A DNA stretch of 64,000 bases from Flagellimonas alvinocaridis (GCF_004916895.1 NZ_SNTZ01000001.1:838263-902262); one strand, 5' to 3'; shown: positions 52,945 to 62,652, counted from the first letter of the stretch. Notes: generated by a model from the letters alone, not told the origin. Made by a program: numbers and translations.

Positions 52945-54306
52945 TTACCCAAACAATGTGGCTACCACATCCTCGATCTTGGATACTTTATGTATTTGGA
53001 TTGAGGTATTTTTTAACCCTATTTTATTGCTTTTGGAAACAAAAATGGAAGAAAACCCCAATTTTTCAGCTTCAAGTATGCGCTGGTCCACTCTCTGAAC
53101 AGGTCTAATTTCTCCCGCCAGCCCCACTTCTGCGGCAAAGCAAATGCCTTTTTCAACAGGGATATCGGCATTGCTTGACAAAATGGCGGCCAATACGGCC
53201 AAGTCAATAGCGGGGTCATCCACAGAAATACCTCCGGTGATATTCAGAAACACATCTTTGGCGGCCAATTTAAACCCAGCACGTTTTTCCAATACGGCCA
53301 AGAGCATGTTCAGGCGTTTGGCATTAAATCCCGTAGCGGAACGTTGAGGTGTTCCATAAACTGCCGTACTCACCAAGGCCTGGATTTCAATAAGCAAAGG
53401 GCGCATGCCTTCTACCGTGGCGGCAATGGCCGTTCCACTGAGGTCTTCCTCGTTTTTGGAAATCAACACTTCCGAAGGGTTGTTCACTTCACGTAAACCA
53501 CGGCCCTGCATTTCATAAATGCCAAGCTCTGCGGTAGAACCAAAACGGTTCTTAAGAGAGCGGAGGATTCGGTATACGTAATTTCGGTCACCTTCAAATT
53601 GAAGGACCGTGTCTACCATGTGTTCCAATATTTTTGGTCCTGCAATAGTTCCATCCTTGGTAATGTGCCCCACCAAAATAACAGGAGTGTGGCTTTCCTT
53701 GGCAAATTTGATCAACTCCGCCGCACATTCACGAATTTGGGAGATACTTCCCGCGGCAGACTCAATATAGTCTGTATGTAATGTCTGGATGGAGTCAATG
53801 ATGACAAGATCAGGTTCAACTTGGGCAATCTGTTGAAATATATTTTGGGTCTTGGTTTCCGTGAGGATATAGCAATTTTCGCTATTGGGTTGAATGCGAT
53901 CTGCCCGCATTTTAATCTGCCGTTGACTTTCCTCCCCTGAAACATAGAGGGTTTTGTACGCTAATTTTAAGGCAATCTGGAGCAAAAGTGTGCTCTTTCC
54001 GATACCAGGTTCACCTCCCAATAAGGTTAAGGAGCCGGGAACAAGTCCGCCACCCAGTACTCGATTGAATTCTTGGTCTTGGGTATCCAATCGGAGCTCA
54101 CTCTCATGGGTGATTTCAGAAACACGAAGAGGTTTGTTGGCTTTTTTATCGGAGACATTGCTGGTCTTCCAGCTTCTTTTGTCCTCCTTTTGGACCACCT
54201 CTTCCACAATGGTGTTCCATTCCTTGCAGGCAGAACATTGCCCTACCCATTTGGCATATTGGGTTCCACAGTTTTGGCAAAAAAAAGCTGTTTTGGTCTT
54301 GGCCAT
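52945..54306 (-). CDS. radA: DNA repair protein RadA
   Basis: 453 residues. Zinc finger Cys10/Cys13/Cys24/Cys27 in CQNCGTQYAKWVGQCSAC. Walker A GGEPGIGKSTL near residue 95, the RadA-specific KNRFG motif in SLKNRFGSTAELGIYE near 253, and a Lon-like C-terminal domain (about 270-453, GGISVDDPAIDLAVLAAILS). It helps process recombination intermediates and branch migration in homologous recombination and transformation. The gene is on the minus strand downstream of an esterase-like gene; the gap holds a nested palindrome. Confidence 0.97.
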   Translation of the reverse strand: MAKTKTAFFCQNCGTQYAKWVGQCSACKEWNTIVEEVVQKEDKRSWKTSNVSDKKANKPLRVSEITHESELRLDTQDQEFNRVLGGGLVPGSLTLLGGEPGIGKSTLLLQIALKLAYKTLYVSGEESQRQIKMRADRIQPNSENCYILTETKTQNIFQQIAQVEPDLVIIDSIQTLHTDYIESAAGSISQIRECAAELIKFAKESHTPVILVGHITKDGTIAGPKILEHMVDTVLQFEGDRNYVYRILRSLKNRFGSTAELGIYEMQGRGLREVNNPSEVLISKNEEDLSGTAIAATVEGMRPLLIEIQALVSTAVYGTPQRSATGFNAKRLNMLLAVLEKRAGFKLAAKDVFLNITGGISVDDPAIDLAVLAAILSSNADIPVEKGICFAAEVGLAGEIRPVQRVDQRILEAEKLGFSSIFVSKSNKIGLKNTSIQIHKVSKIEDVVATLFG

Positions 54307-54341
54307 TCCAAATTTATGAAGGGCCTAAAGATATGGATTTT

Positions 54342-54417
54342 GATTGTTGGATTTATGGATACTTAGATAGTTGGATGTTTAGATTTAGCAATCCAATGAT
54401 CCAACTGTATAACAATC
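54342..54417. repeat. Nested inverted repeats between esterase-like gene and radA
   Basis: Outer arms GATTGTT (54342-54348) and AACAATC (54411-54417), inner arms AGTTGGAT (54369-54376) and ATCCAACT (54399-54406), all perfect. The stretch is rich in TTGGAT/ATCCAA words. It may fold as one stem or cruciform and lies 36 nt upstream of the radA start (minus strand). Confidence 0.5.
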
Positions 54418-54424
54418 CAATTGG

Positions 54425-55570
54425 CTAATATCCAAAGTCTGCCTTAAGGGCATCGATTTTTTCTAGGGCCATATCCTTGGTCAGAAAATCAATTTCTTCC
54501 ATCTGGAATGCTTTTTCAAAGGTCTTGAAGGCTTTTTTGGGCTCACCGAGTTCTTCATAATACTCCCCTTCAAAATAGAAGCCCATCATGGTTTCCGGGA
54601 ATTGCTTTTTGCAGAGTTCCGCCAAGGGTTTCAAGGATTCAAAATCGTCTTTTTTTCTACAGGCGGCATAAATGGCCATAATGTCGTTGAGTTCCACGGG
54701 CTTTTCAAAACCGAAGAGTTGCTCAATCATATTGTACCTGTTCTCAAGATAATTGAAGGCCGGGTCATTGGAAGTAAGGATTTCTGTCTTGTATTCGGCA
54801 GGGCTGATAGGCCTGAATATCTTAAAAACATTGTCAAATGCCTTGCCAATTCCATATGGGATAATGGAAACGTGGTCTGCATTTTCGTATTCATCAAAGA
54901 AATAATGCAGGTTTTCTTTGGTAATGGAATTAATGCTGTGATTCATTTGGAGGATACGTTGTCTATCGTCCGATGCTTCTTTTTCCACAATGACATTGTA
55001 AAAAATCACTTGATCCAAAGCCAATAGTCTTTCTGGAACGCGATTCTCCATTTCGGTGGCCAAAACGGGTGAAATGCTTATGTAGGAATTAAAAAGCGAC
55101 CGATCCTTGAAGAGGTAATAGTTTCCAAAATTGGCGGTGATATCGTAACCAATGAACATTTTAAACGGAGCAATGTTGTAGGTAGTCCCAAGGTAAGGTA
55201 AGATTTCGGTGCCCAAGAACTCGTAGAACATTTTTCCTTTTTCGGTAGGGAGTCCAGAAGCTTCGTCGTAATCACAATCATCCCAACGGATATCATTCTC
55301 CCCTTGACCAATACCCACTACAATGGCTTGGGGCATACGTCCCAAACGACTTTGGAACTTGACGTTGGCCACGACCAAATCAAACAAGTACTCTGCGTCC
55401 AGAACCACCAACAAAGGGTATTTTTTGTCATCGGTATAATCTTCAGGAAAATAATAGGAAACATTCCTTCTTTCCTGTAGTTTAAAAGATTCAAAAATCT
55501 CATGTTTTACCTGTGCTCCAAGATTCAGGCAAACTAAGCCTATCAACAGAAATAATAGACGGTTTTTCAT
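54425..55570 (-). CDS. Exported esterase-like protein lacking the catalytic serine
   Basis: 381 residues. Signal peptide ends LGAQ. The first 270 residues resemble IroE/EstD-type alpha/beta esterases (RNVSYYFPEDYTDDKKYPLL, MPQAIVVGIGQGEND, EFLGTEILPYLGTTYNI). At the nucleophile elbow, where GHSxGG is expected, the protein reads IGYDITANFGN: Asp143 replaces Ser, and His is Tyr142. The later His (ENADHVSIIP) remains. The last 100 residues are TPR-like (YFEGEYYEELGEPKKAFKTF). It may be a non-catalytic binding protein. The next downstream gene on the strand is radA; the gene before it encodes a membrane protein. Confidence 0.8.
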   Translation of the reverse strand: MKNRLLFLLIGLVCLNLGAQVKHEIFESFKLQERRNVSYYFPEDYTDDKKYPLLVVLDAEYLFDLVVANVKFQSRLGRMPQAIVVGIGQGENDIRWDDCDYDEASGLPTEKGKMFYEFLGTEILPYLGTTYNIAPFKMFIGYDITANFGNYYLFKDRSLFNSYISISPVLATEMENRVPERLLALDQVIFYNVIVEKEASDDRQRILQMNHSINSITKENLHYFFDEYENADHVSIIPYGIGKAFDNVFKIFRPISPAEYKTEILTSNDPAFNYLENRYNMIEQLFGFEKPVELNDIMAIYAACRKKDDFESLKPLAELCKKQFPETMMGFYFEGEYYEELGEPKKAFKTFEKAFQMEEIDFLTKDMALEKIDALKADFGY

Positions 55571-55596
55571 GGGTAAAATGATTAGGTGGCTGGGGT

Positions 55597-56562
55597 CTAC
55601 CGATTCCTATTCAATAACGGTAATACAATAAAGGATATTGTACCAAAGACAACAACCATAAGGGTCTGTGCGATCCACATGATCCATCCAAACGCATCGC
55701 CGGAAACGGAGCTAATGCCAAATATGCCCAAGGCAGCACTGACAGCTATGGGATACAGGCCTATTCCGCCATTAGTGGTAGACATGGCAAAGGCACCTCC
55801 CACAAAGGCCACCAGTAGTTCACTCAGGGAGAGTGAAGCAGTTTCGGCCACTGTATGTTTTATAACCCAGAACATGCCCACATAAGCTGCCCAAATAAAA
55901 AGCGTATGTAGGATGAAAGGCCATTTTCTTTTCATTTTGAATACACTGAGGACACCATCCAAGAGTCCGTTTAAAAAGGCTTTTAGTTTTTGCGCCAAGG
56001 CCGATTTGGATTTTTTGATGATGGACGTAGCCAAAAAAAGACCTACAATACCAACAAAAAGAATACCAAACGCACCCACCAAATTGATGCCCTTTTCTTC
56101 TAAAAATGCCAGAATGATATCTGTTTGAAGCATTAATGTGACCATAATGATCAGTAGGAGCATCAAAAGATCCAGAACCCTTTCGGTAACGATAGTGCCA
56201 AACCCTTTTTCAAAGGGAACATTTTCATAGGTGGTCAGCGCCGTGGCCCTTAAAATTTCACCGGAACGTGGAATGCCCAAGTTGGCAAAATAGGAAATGA
56301 GTACAATAAAAATATTGTTGATTATTTTGGGCCGATATCCCATGGGTTCCAAGAGGTAGTTCCAGCGGATGGCCCTAGACACATGGCTAAGAATACCAAG
56401 AACTATGGAAACAGTCACCCAAAACGGACTAGCATTAGAGATGTAATGAATAATTTGCCTTCGTTCTTCTGGGGAGGTAGCATTGTAGGAATACCAAACC
56501 AAGAAAAGCCCAAAGGCTATGGGAACAAAAATCTTCAGGAATTTTTTAAGGGATTTGCCCAA
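55597..56562 (-). CDS. LPG-synthase-type membrane protein (UPF0104)
   Basis: 321 residues with about eight hydrophobic helices. It matches the integral membrane half of lysylphosphatidylglycerol synthases/UPF0104 (YbhN-like): FWVTVSIVLGILSHVSRAIR near the start, YFANLGIPRSGEILRATALT, VTERVLDLLMLLLIIMV and a helix pair with GGAFAMSTTNGGIGLYPIA. There is no C-terminal aminoacyl transferase domain, so it is the flippase-like form. Lipid flipping is inferred from the family. The start lies 2 nt from the panD stop. Confidence 0.88.
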   Translation of the reverse strand: MGKSLKKFLKIFVPIAFGLFLVWYSYNATSPEERRQIIHYISNASPFWVTVSIVLGILSHVSRAIRWNYLLEPMGYRPKIINNIFIVLISYFANLGIPRSGEILRATALTTYENVPFEKGFGTIVTERVLDLLMLLLIIMVTLMLQTDIILAFLEEKGINLVGAFGILFVGIVGLFLATSIIKKSKSALAQKLKAFLNGLLDGVLSVFKMKRKWPFILHTLFIWAAYVGMFWVIKHTVAETASLSLSELLVAFVGGAFAMSTTNGGIGLYPIAVSAALGIFGISSVSGDAFGWIMWIAQTLMVVVFGTISFIVLPLLNRNR

Positions 56563-56564
56563 AA

Positions 56565-56915
56565 TTAGTTGAGTAGATTGGTGGCTTCATTGGGGAAGAC
56601 CAATGCCGGATTGAAGGATTTAGCCTCTTCAATGTCCATCCAGGCATAAGTGATCAGTATCAGTACGTCGCCCACAGCCACTTTTCGGGCTGCGGCCCCG
56701 TTAAGGGTAAGCTCACCTGAACCCCTTGGCCCAGGAATGGCATAGGTTTCCAATCGCTCACCATTGTTGTTGTTCACGATCTGCACTTTTTCGCCCCTAA
56801 TAATATTTGCGGCATCCATAAGATCTTCATCAATGGTGATACTGCCAATATAGTTAAGGTCGGCCCCGGTTACTTTTACCCTGTGAACTTTAGATTTTAC
56901 AACTTCTACTTGCAT
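56565..56915 (-). CDS. panD: Aspartate 1-decarboxylase proenzyme
   Basis: 116 residues, normal length. Makes beta-alanine for pantothenate. The self-cleavage site is Gly24-Ser25 in NYIGSITID, giving a pyruvoyl group on Ser25. Other family segments are [20 protein letters not shown] and [20 protein letters not shown]. The gene follows panC on the same strand (12 nt gap), forming a panC-panD unit. Confidence 0.97.
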   Translation of the reverse strand: MQVEVVKSKVHRVKVTGADLNYIGSITIDEDLMDAANIIRGEKVQIVNNNNGERLETYAIPGPRGSGELTLNGAAARKVAVGDVLILITYAWMDIEEAKSFNPALVFPNEATNLLN

Positions 56916-56927
56916 GGTGCAAAGGTA

Positions 56928-57776
56928 TCAATTCAATCTTAGATTATCTATGAGGCGGACACCGTCAGCATAAACGGCAATGAACGCCCTATATTTTTTG
57001 TTATCCTGTTTTTTTAATACAGGTGTTAGTGTGTCCTCATCTGCAATTTGGAAATACTCCAGTTCAAACAGCGCGTTCTTTTCGAACACATTTTTCACCC
57101 AATCCATGATTTCTTGTGCACTTTCCGTGCCAAATTTATTTTTGGCAGAAAGCAGGGTTTGATAAATCAACCCAGCCTGGTTTCTAGTCGCTTTTGTCAG
57201 TCGTTCATTACGGGAACTCATGGCCAAACCATGTGGTTCGCGTTCTATGGGGCATCCAATGATTTGATAGGGCAAATTTCTTTGCTCTACCATTTTCCGG
57301 ATAATTTGGAGCTGCTGAAAATCTTTTTCACCAAAATATGCCTTATCTGGGGAGACTGTTCTCAAAAACATTTCCACAATGGTGCCCACGCCATTGAAGT
57401 GGCCTTCCCTGAATTCACCTTCCATGACTTTGTCCAGACCATCGAACTCATAGCTTTTGGATTCAACGTTTGCACCATAGATTTCATCTACGGATGGTAC
57501 AAAAACAATGATTTTATCTGAAACACTGCCCAAAATATCCAAATCGCGCTGAAGATTCCTCGGGTATTTTTCAAGATCATCCTTTTTATCAAATTGAGTT
57601 GGGTTCACAAAAATACTGACGACCACCAAGTCATTTTCCAAAAGCGCTTTTTTTACCAAGGATATATGCCCTTGGTGAAGAGCGCCCATAGTAGGCACTA
57701 GGCCAATGTTATGGTTTTTACTTCGCTCCCCATGTAGAAAGGAAATGAGTTCTTTTTTTAGGTCGAATAGGTGCAT
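56928..57776 (-). CDS. panC: Pantothenate synthetase
   Basis: 282 residues from ATG 57776 (a TTG at 57788 adds four residues without support). Joins pantoate and beta-alanine with ATP. The HIGH-type motif is in GLVPTMGALHQGHISLVKKA, then VSIFVNPTQFDKKDDLEKYP, FGEKDFQQLQIIRKM and the KMSKS-like GLAMSSRNERLT. The beta-alanine would be made by panD next door. It is divergent from the GT5-like gene. Confidence 0.97.
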   Translation of the reverse strand: MHLFDLKKELISFLHGERSKNHNIGLVPTMGALHQGHISLVKKALLENDLVVVSIFVNPTQFDKKDDLEKYPRNLQRDLDILGSVSDKIIVFVPSVDEIYGANVESKSYEFDGLDKVMEGEFREGHFNGVGTIVEMFLRTVSPDKAYFGEKDFQQLQIIRKMVEQRNLPYQIIGCPIEREPHGLAMSSRNERLTKATRNQAGLIYQTLLSAKNKFGTESAQEIMDWVKNVFEKNALFELEYFQIADEDTLTPVLKKQDNKKYRAFIAVYADGVRLIDNLRLN

Positions 57777-57834
57777 TGTACGGTTCAAAAGCGTGCAAAA
57801 ATACTATAAATACTGGTAATCAGCATAATTTTTG

Positions 57835-57842
57835 TACTTTTG
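57835..57842 (+). promoter_or_regulatory. -7 box (TACTTTTG) of the GT5-like gene
   Basis: Fits TAnnTTTG, 36 nt before the ATG at 57879, in the divergent gap with panC. Confidence 0.55.
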
Positions 57843-57878
57843 CAGCTACGTTTTTCGGATAAACAAAAGAAAGTGTTT

Positions 57879-58688
57879 ATGAATGGCAAAAAGATATTGT
57901 TCGTATCTTCTGAATTAGTTCCCTACCTCCCAGAGAATCCAGTTTCCTCAATGTCGTACGAAGCGCCCCGCATGGTCAATAGCAATGGCGGGCAGATACG
58001 CATTTTTATGCCCAGATATGGAAATATTAATGAGAGAAGGCATCAATTGCACGAGGTAATTCGATTGTCGGGAATGAATTTGGTGATCAATGACATGGAT
58101 ATGCCCTTGATCATTAAGGTGGCTTCCATACCAAGGGAACGTATCCAGGTTTATTTTATAGACAATGAGGAATACTTTAAGAGAAAAGCAACTTTTGCAG
58201 ATTCTGAAGGCAACTTGTTTCCAGACAATGATGAGCGCGCTATTTTCTTTGCCAAAGGTGTGGTTGAAACAGTGAAAAAATTAAACTGGTCGCCGGACAT
58301 CATCCATGTTCACGGTTGGATGGCATCCATGGTTCCGTTGTACCTTAGGGAATATTACGCGGATGAACCCCTGTTCGCAGACAGTAAAATAATAACTTCC
58401 ATATATAATAAAGGATTCGAAGGTGAACTGGACAATGAAATGATCAACAAAGTTGCCTTTGATGGTATAGATAAAGATACGGTTTCCGCACTGGCCAACC
58501 CCGACTATAATAATTTGTTAAAGGTTGCCGTAGATCATTCCGATGCCATTATTTTAGCCGCGGAAGAGGTGTCAGAGGAAATAAAAAACCACATTGCCAA
58601 TCTTTCCAAACCAGTATTGCCCTACGTTTCACTTCAAGAAGCAGAGGAAGCATACACAAATTTCTATAAAACAGAGGTTTTAAAATAA
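57879..58688 (+). CDS. Truncated glycogen-synthase-like (GT5 N-terminal domain) protein
   Basis: 269 residues from ATG 57879 (the frame opens upstream without sense). The N-terminal GT5 domain is clear: [40 protein letters not shown] and [21 protein letters not shown] full glycogen synthase has a second, C-terminal GT-B domain with the ADP-glucose site; it is missing and the reading frame ends normally, so this is not a frameshift. The usual KTGGL sugar-nucleotide motif at the N-terminus is also absent. Similar short proteins occur beside panC/panD in relatives as I recall. It may be a regulatory or scaffold paralogue. The DUF4270 gene starts 5 nt later. Confidence 0.85.
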   Translation: MNGKKILFVSSELVPYLPENPVSSMSYEAPRMVNSNGGQIRIFMPRYGNINERRHQLHEVIRLSGMNLVINDMDMPLIIKVASIPRERIQVYFIDNEEYFKRKATFADSEGNLFPDNDERAIFFAKGVVETVKKLNWSPDIIHVHGWMASMVPLYLREYYADEPLFADSKIITSIYNKGFEGELDNEMINKVAFDGIDKDTVSALANPDYNNLLKVAVDHSDAIILAAEEVSEEIKNHIANLSKPVLPYVSLQEAEEAYTNFYKTEVLK

Positions 58689-58693
58689 ATTGC

Positions 58694-60550
58694 ATGAGAT
58701 TTTCCAAGATTGTAAAGGTTTCAGCTTTGGTTGGAACTTTATTTCTGCTAATAGCTTCTTGTGAGGACGAACTGGACACCATTGGAGAAGGTGTTGTGGG
58801 TGGAGAGCCCTTTACCACAGGGAAAATTACCTATGACGTTTTTGCGTTCAATAAAGGAATTATGGCGGTACAGACCAATAGATTACCCCTTTACCAGTTA
58901 GGAACCTTTAATGACCCTGTATACGGTAAAAGAAGTGCCAGTATTTTGTCGCAACTTTCTTTGCCTAGCCGACAAGGGAACCCTGTATTTGGGGACTCGT
59001 CCCAAGCAACTGAAGACAATGCAGATTCTGATAGCAGCGCATCTACCATACCAGAGAACGAAACCGTAAAAGAAGTATTTCTGTACATACCTTTTCAAGT
59101 TCCTCCTTCGGCTACAAAAGACTCAGATTCCGATGGTGTGGACAATGAATTGGATATTGACCCATACGACTCGGCTTCGGATACCGATGGAGATACTGTT
59201 ACCGATATACAAGAAACCAACATTGGATCAAACCCACTTGATGCCAGTGAAGATGGTACGGCTGATGATTTTGTACCTAATATATTCAGAAGAACATTTG
59301 ATTTGGACAGTATTTATGGCGATAGGGATGAAAGTTTTGAAATTACGGTATCCCGATCTAATTATTTTTTGAGAGACTTGGATCCGAACACCAATTTTGA
59401 GGAAGCTCAAGAATATTTTTCAAATCAGGATTTTTCTGGTTTTATTGGGGAGGAACTCACTATATCTGATAACAAAACCGTAATCATTGATAATCAGGAA
59501 GAGCTTACTTTTGCTGATGATGACCCAGATACGGATGACGTGAATGAAGCCGAGACCGTAGTGGAATCCCGTAGGGCTCCGGGTATACGAGTGCCTTTGC
59601 GAAACGACTTTTTCCAGCAGAACATTCTGGATAAAGAAGGCCAGTCTGAGTTGTTGAGCCAAGCCAATTTCAACGATTTTTTAAGGGGAATCCATATTTC
59701 TGGAACAGGGATGGATAAACTTATGTTTCTTTTGGACCTTACCCAAGCCAATATTACCATCACATACCAATATCAGGATTATGATACCGAAGAGGAAGAG
59801 GTAATTACTTCGGAAAAGGATTTTGTTTTAAACCTTTTGGTGAACAACAACGGTGTAGTTTTTGGTAATGCTGTTAATGTTTTTCAGGATGATGTACTTC
59901 CGCCCGACATTGCCGGAGCGCTGGACAATGATGAAAATGCATCACGTATTTATGTGAAGGGGGCAAAAACGTTGACAGAAGTTCGTCTTTTTGAAGAAGC
60001 GAAGAACGGAGGCGCGAATATCATCAATGAAATCAGGTCGAAGAATTGGATTATCAATGAAGCAAATCTGGTCTTTTATGTAGATCGAGGGACATTGGAC
60101 GCTGCTCCAAGTGAAGATTCTGTCTTGGACGAACCTCCCAGACTGTATCTGTATAATGCAGAGACCAATCAGCCTATATTTGATGCCTCAACAGAACAGA
60201 ATGCTGGAAATGTAGTAGATGCCAATAGTGCTCCTTTGGGATTGTTCCTTAATTATAATGGAATTATCCAGAAAGAAAACAAAAAAGGAATAAAGTATAC
60301 CATCAGGATTACAGAGCACCTTAACGATATTATTGTTAGGGACTCCACAAATGCCGCTTTGGCATTAACAACCACCTCCAACATATTTTTTCCTGGAGTG
60401 CAGGAAGGAATGGGAGAAGGAGGACAAGCTATAGATGTCCCGATCAGGGCAAGTGTTAGTCCGTTGGGAACAGTTCTTTATGGTAGTGATTTGGAAGTGC
60501 CAGCCGATAAGCGGTTAAAATTGGAGATTTTCTACACAGAAGCGAATTAA
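58694..60550 (+). CDS. DUF4270 lipoprotein with calcium-type acidic repeats
   Basis: 618 residues. Lipobox IASC (Cys23). The DUF4270 marks include [35 protein letters not shown] and [12 protein letters not shown]. At about residues 140-195 an acidic insertion with [18 protein letters not shown] and [20 protein letters not shown] resembles thrombospondin type 3/EF-hand-like calcium-binding repeats. DUF4270 proteins are outer-surface lipoproteins of Bacteroidetes with unknown function. The gene lies between the GT5-like gene and glmS on the plus strand. Confidence 0.88.
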   Translation: MRFSKIVKVSALVGTLFLLIASCEDELDTIGEGVVGGEPFTTGKITYDVFAFNKGIMAVQTNRLPLYQLGTFNDPVYGKRSASILSQLSLPSRQGNPVFGDSSQATEDNADSDSSASTIPENETVKEVFLYIPFQVPPSATKDSDSDGVDNELDIDPYDSASDTDGDTVTDIQETNIGSNPLDASEDGTADDFVPNIFRRTFDLDSIYGDRDESFEITVSRSNYFLRDLDPNTNFEEAQEYFSNQDFSGFIGEELTISDNKTVIIDNQEELTFADDDPDTDDVNEAETVVESRRAPGIRVPLRNDFFQQNILDKEGQSELLSQANFNDFLRGIHISGTGMDKLMFLLDLTQANITITYQYQDYDTEEEEVITSEKDFVLNLLVNNNGVVFGNAVNVFQDDVLPPDIAGALDNDENASRIYVKGAKTLTEVRLFEEAKNGGANIINEIRSKNWIINEANLVFYVDRGTLDAAPSEDSVLDEPPRLYLYNAETNQPIFDASTEQNAGNVVDANSAPLGLFLNYNGIIQKENKKGIKYTIRITEHLNDIIVRDSTNAALALTTTSNIFFPGVQEGMGEGGQAIDVPIRASVSPLGTVLYGSDLEVPADKRLKLEIFYTEAN

Positions 60551-60609
60551 AAAATAACTCCTTGTGGCTTATTTTGGGTCGTTCATCGGTTTGACGATGT
60601 CGTTTTGTC

Positions 60610-60617
60610 TATTTTTG
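60610..60617 (+). promoter_or_regulatory. -7 box (TATTTTTG) of glmS
   Basis: Fits TAnnTTTG, 62 nt before the ATG; a TTTG lies 16 nt upstream (60590-60593), slightly close for the -33 element. The leader contains a short hairpin (GGGT/ACCC around 60640). Confidence 0.5.
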
Positions 60618-60679
60618 CCGAATAGATTTTAATTTTAGGGGTCTAAACCCAAAATGATCATTAATCCAAAAATAAGCTT

Positions 60680-62527
60680 ATGTGTGGAATAGTCGGGTAC
60701 ATTGGCCACAGAGACGCCTACCCCATATTGATAAAAGGTTTGCAAAGACTAGAGTATAGAGGCTACGACAGTGCCGGTATAGCTCTTTTCGATGGCGAGA
60801 ACCTTAGTCTCTCCAAAACCAAAGGAAAGGTTGAGGACCTGAAAAATAGGGCGGAAACAACCATTTCAACAAACGGAAAGCTGGGCTTGGGCCACACAAG
60901 ATGGGCCACACACGGTGTTCCGAACGATACCAATTCACACCCCCACTATTCCAATTCCGGAGATTTGGTGATTATCCATAATGGTATTATAGAGAATTAC
61001 GGATCCATCAAAACAGCACTTGCTAAAAGAGGGTACACCTTTACATCGGATACAGATACCGAAGTGTTGGTGAACTTAATTGAGGAAGTTAAGAAAAAGG
61101 AAGGCGTTAAATTAGGGAAAGCTGTTCAAATAGCTCTAAACCAAGTAGTTGGAGCTTATGCGATAGCGGTATTTGACCGCACCAAACCGGATGAAATTGT
61201 AGTGGCGAAATTGGGAAGCCCCTTGGCCATAGGCATAGGGGAAAATGAATATTTCATTGCATCTGATGCTTCCCCTTTTATAGAATTTACCAACAATGCC
61301 GTTTACTTGGAAGATGAAGAAATGGCCATTGTCAGGATTGGAAAGGAAATCAAGATGCGCAAGATAAAGGACGATGCCATAGCCTATCCCAATATTCTAG
61401 AGCTGCAGTTAAACCTCGAGGAAATAGAAAAAGGAGGGTACGAGCATTTCATGCTCAAGGAAATCTACGAACAGCCTAGGGCTATAATGGACACCTACAG
61501 AGGAAGACTTTTGGCCGACCAGGGGATAATAAAGATGGCGGGAATAGACCAGAATCTGGAAAAATTCCTAAATGCCAATAGAATTATCATTGTTGCATGC
61601 GGAACTTCATGGCATGCCGGCCTTGTAGCTGAATATATCTTTGAAGACATGGCACGGATTCCTGTAGAAGTGGAATACGCTTCGGAATTCAGATATAGAA
61701 ACCCCGTAATCACGGACAAAGACGTACTTATAGCAATCTCCCAATCTGGGGAAACCGCAGATACATTGGCCGCCATTAAATTGGCCAAGGAAAAAGGAGC
61801 GTTCGTATTTGGGGTTTGCAATGTTGTGGGATCCTCCATTGCCAGGGAAACCGATGCCGGTGCATATACCCATGCAGGACCCGAGATTGGGGTGGCCTCA
61901 ACAAAAGCATTTACCACACAGATAACCGTCCTTACCTTATTGGCTATGAGATTGGCTCAAGAAAAGGGAACATTTTCACAATCCAAGTTTCATGAGCATC
62001 TTACAGAGTTGGAATCAATTCCAGCCAAAGTTGAGAAAACGTTGAAATCCAATCCTTTGGTGAAGGAGATTTCAGAAATTTATAAAGACTCTACAAACTG
62101 TTTGTATTTAGGTAGGGGTTATAATTTTCCGGTGGCCTTGGAAGGAGCATTGAAACTAAAAGAAATTAGTTATATCCATGCCGAAGGATATCCAGCGGCG
62201 GAAATGAAGCACGGCCCCATTGCTTTGATTGATGAACAAATGCCGGTTGTGGTGATTGCTACCAAAAAGGGGCATTACGAAAAGGTTGTGAGCAATATCC
62301 AAGAAATCAAATCGAGAAAAGGAAGGATTATTGCCATTGTTACCGAGGGAGACAAATCTGTAAAGGAATTGGCAGACCATGTCATAGAGATACCTGAGAC
62401 TTCAGAAAGCCTTTCTCCATTATTGACCACCATACCATTGCAATTACTATCATACCATATCGCAGTGATGCGTGGATGTAATGTGGATCAGCCCAGGAAC
62501 TTGGCAAAATCAGTTACCGTGGAGTAA
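60680..62527 (+). CDS. glmS: Glutamine-fructose-6-phosphate aminotransferase (isomerizing)
   Basis: 615 residues. Makes glucosamine 6-phosphate for peptidoglycan and LPS. The N-terminal class II amidotransferase starts MCGIVGYIGHRDAYPI, Cys2 being the nucleophile after Met removal, with LEYRGYDSAGIA and GLGHTRWATHGVPNDTNSHP. The two SIS domains contain ACGTSWHAGLVAEYIFED, ISQSGETADTLAAIKLAKEK and the C-terminal LKEISYIHAEGYPAAEMKHG with RNLAKSVTVE at the end. A strong terminator follows. Confidence 0.98.
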   Translation: MCGIVGYIGHRDAYPILIKGLQRLEYRGYDSAGIALFDGENLSLSKTKGKVEDLKNRAETTISTNGKLGLGHTRWATHGVPNDTNSHPHYSNSGDLVIIHNGIIENYGSIKTALAKRGYTFTSDTDTEVLVNLIEEVKKKEGVKLGKAVQIALNQVVGAYAIAVFDRTKPDEIVVAKLGSPLAIGIGENEYFIASDASPFIEFTNNAVYLEDEEMAIVRIGKEIKMRKIKDDAIAYPNILELQLNLEEIEKGGYEHFMLKEIYEQPRAIMDTYRGRLLADQGIIKMAGIDQNLEKFLNANRIIIVACGTSWHAGLVAEYIFEDMARIPVEVEYASEFRYRNPVITDKDVLIAISQSGETADTLAAIKLAKEKGAFVFGVCNVVGSSIARETDAGAYTHAGPEIGVASTKAFTTQITVLTLLAMRLAQEKGTFSQSKFHEHLTELESIPAKVEKTLKSNPLVKEISEIYKDSTNCLYLGRGYNFPVALEGALKLKEISYIHAEGYPAAEMKHGPIALIDEQMPVVVIATKKGHYEKVVSNIQEIKSRKGRIIAIVTEGDKSVKELADHVIEIPETSESLSPLLTTIPLQLLSYHIAVMRGCNVDQPRNLAKSVTVE

Positions 62528-62553
62528 CTTTCCAAATTCATAAATTAATACAT

Positions 62554-62583
62554 AATGGCGCTGATTTCAGCGCCATTTTTATT
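62554..62583 (+). terminator. Rho-independent terminator after glmS
   Basis: AATGGCGCTG (62554-62563) pairs with CAGCGCCATT (62568-62577) around ATTT, followed by T-rich sequence. Confidence 0.9.
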
Positions 62584-62609
62584 AAATGCTTAGCCAATCA
62601 GGGATTTTT

Positions 62610-62652
62610 TTGACAAATAAGTATTATGCATGCATAATTTTTTTCATATTTG
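62610..62652 (+). promoter_or_regulatory. Promoter region with palindromic operator before a TonB receptor
   Basis: TTGACA (62610-62615) is followed after 17 nt by CATAAT (62633-62638), a classical sigma70-like pair. Overlapping it is the perfect 16-nt palindrome ATTATGCATGCATAAT (62623-62638). A second, Bacteroidetes-type box CATATTTG lies at 62645-62652. A regulator bound at the palindrome would cover the promoter. Confidence 0.45.

Noticed and set aside
60618..60679. glmS ribozyme or riboswitch in the glmS leader
   Set aside because: The leader is about 60 nt with one short hairpin, far too small for the ribozyme.
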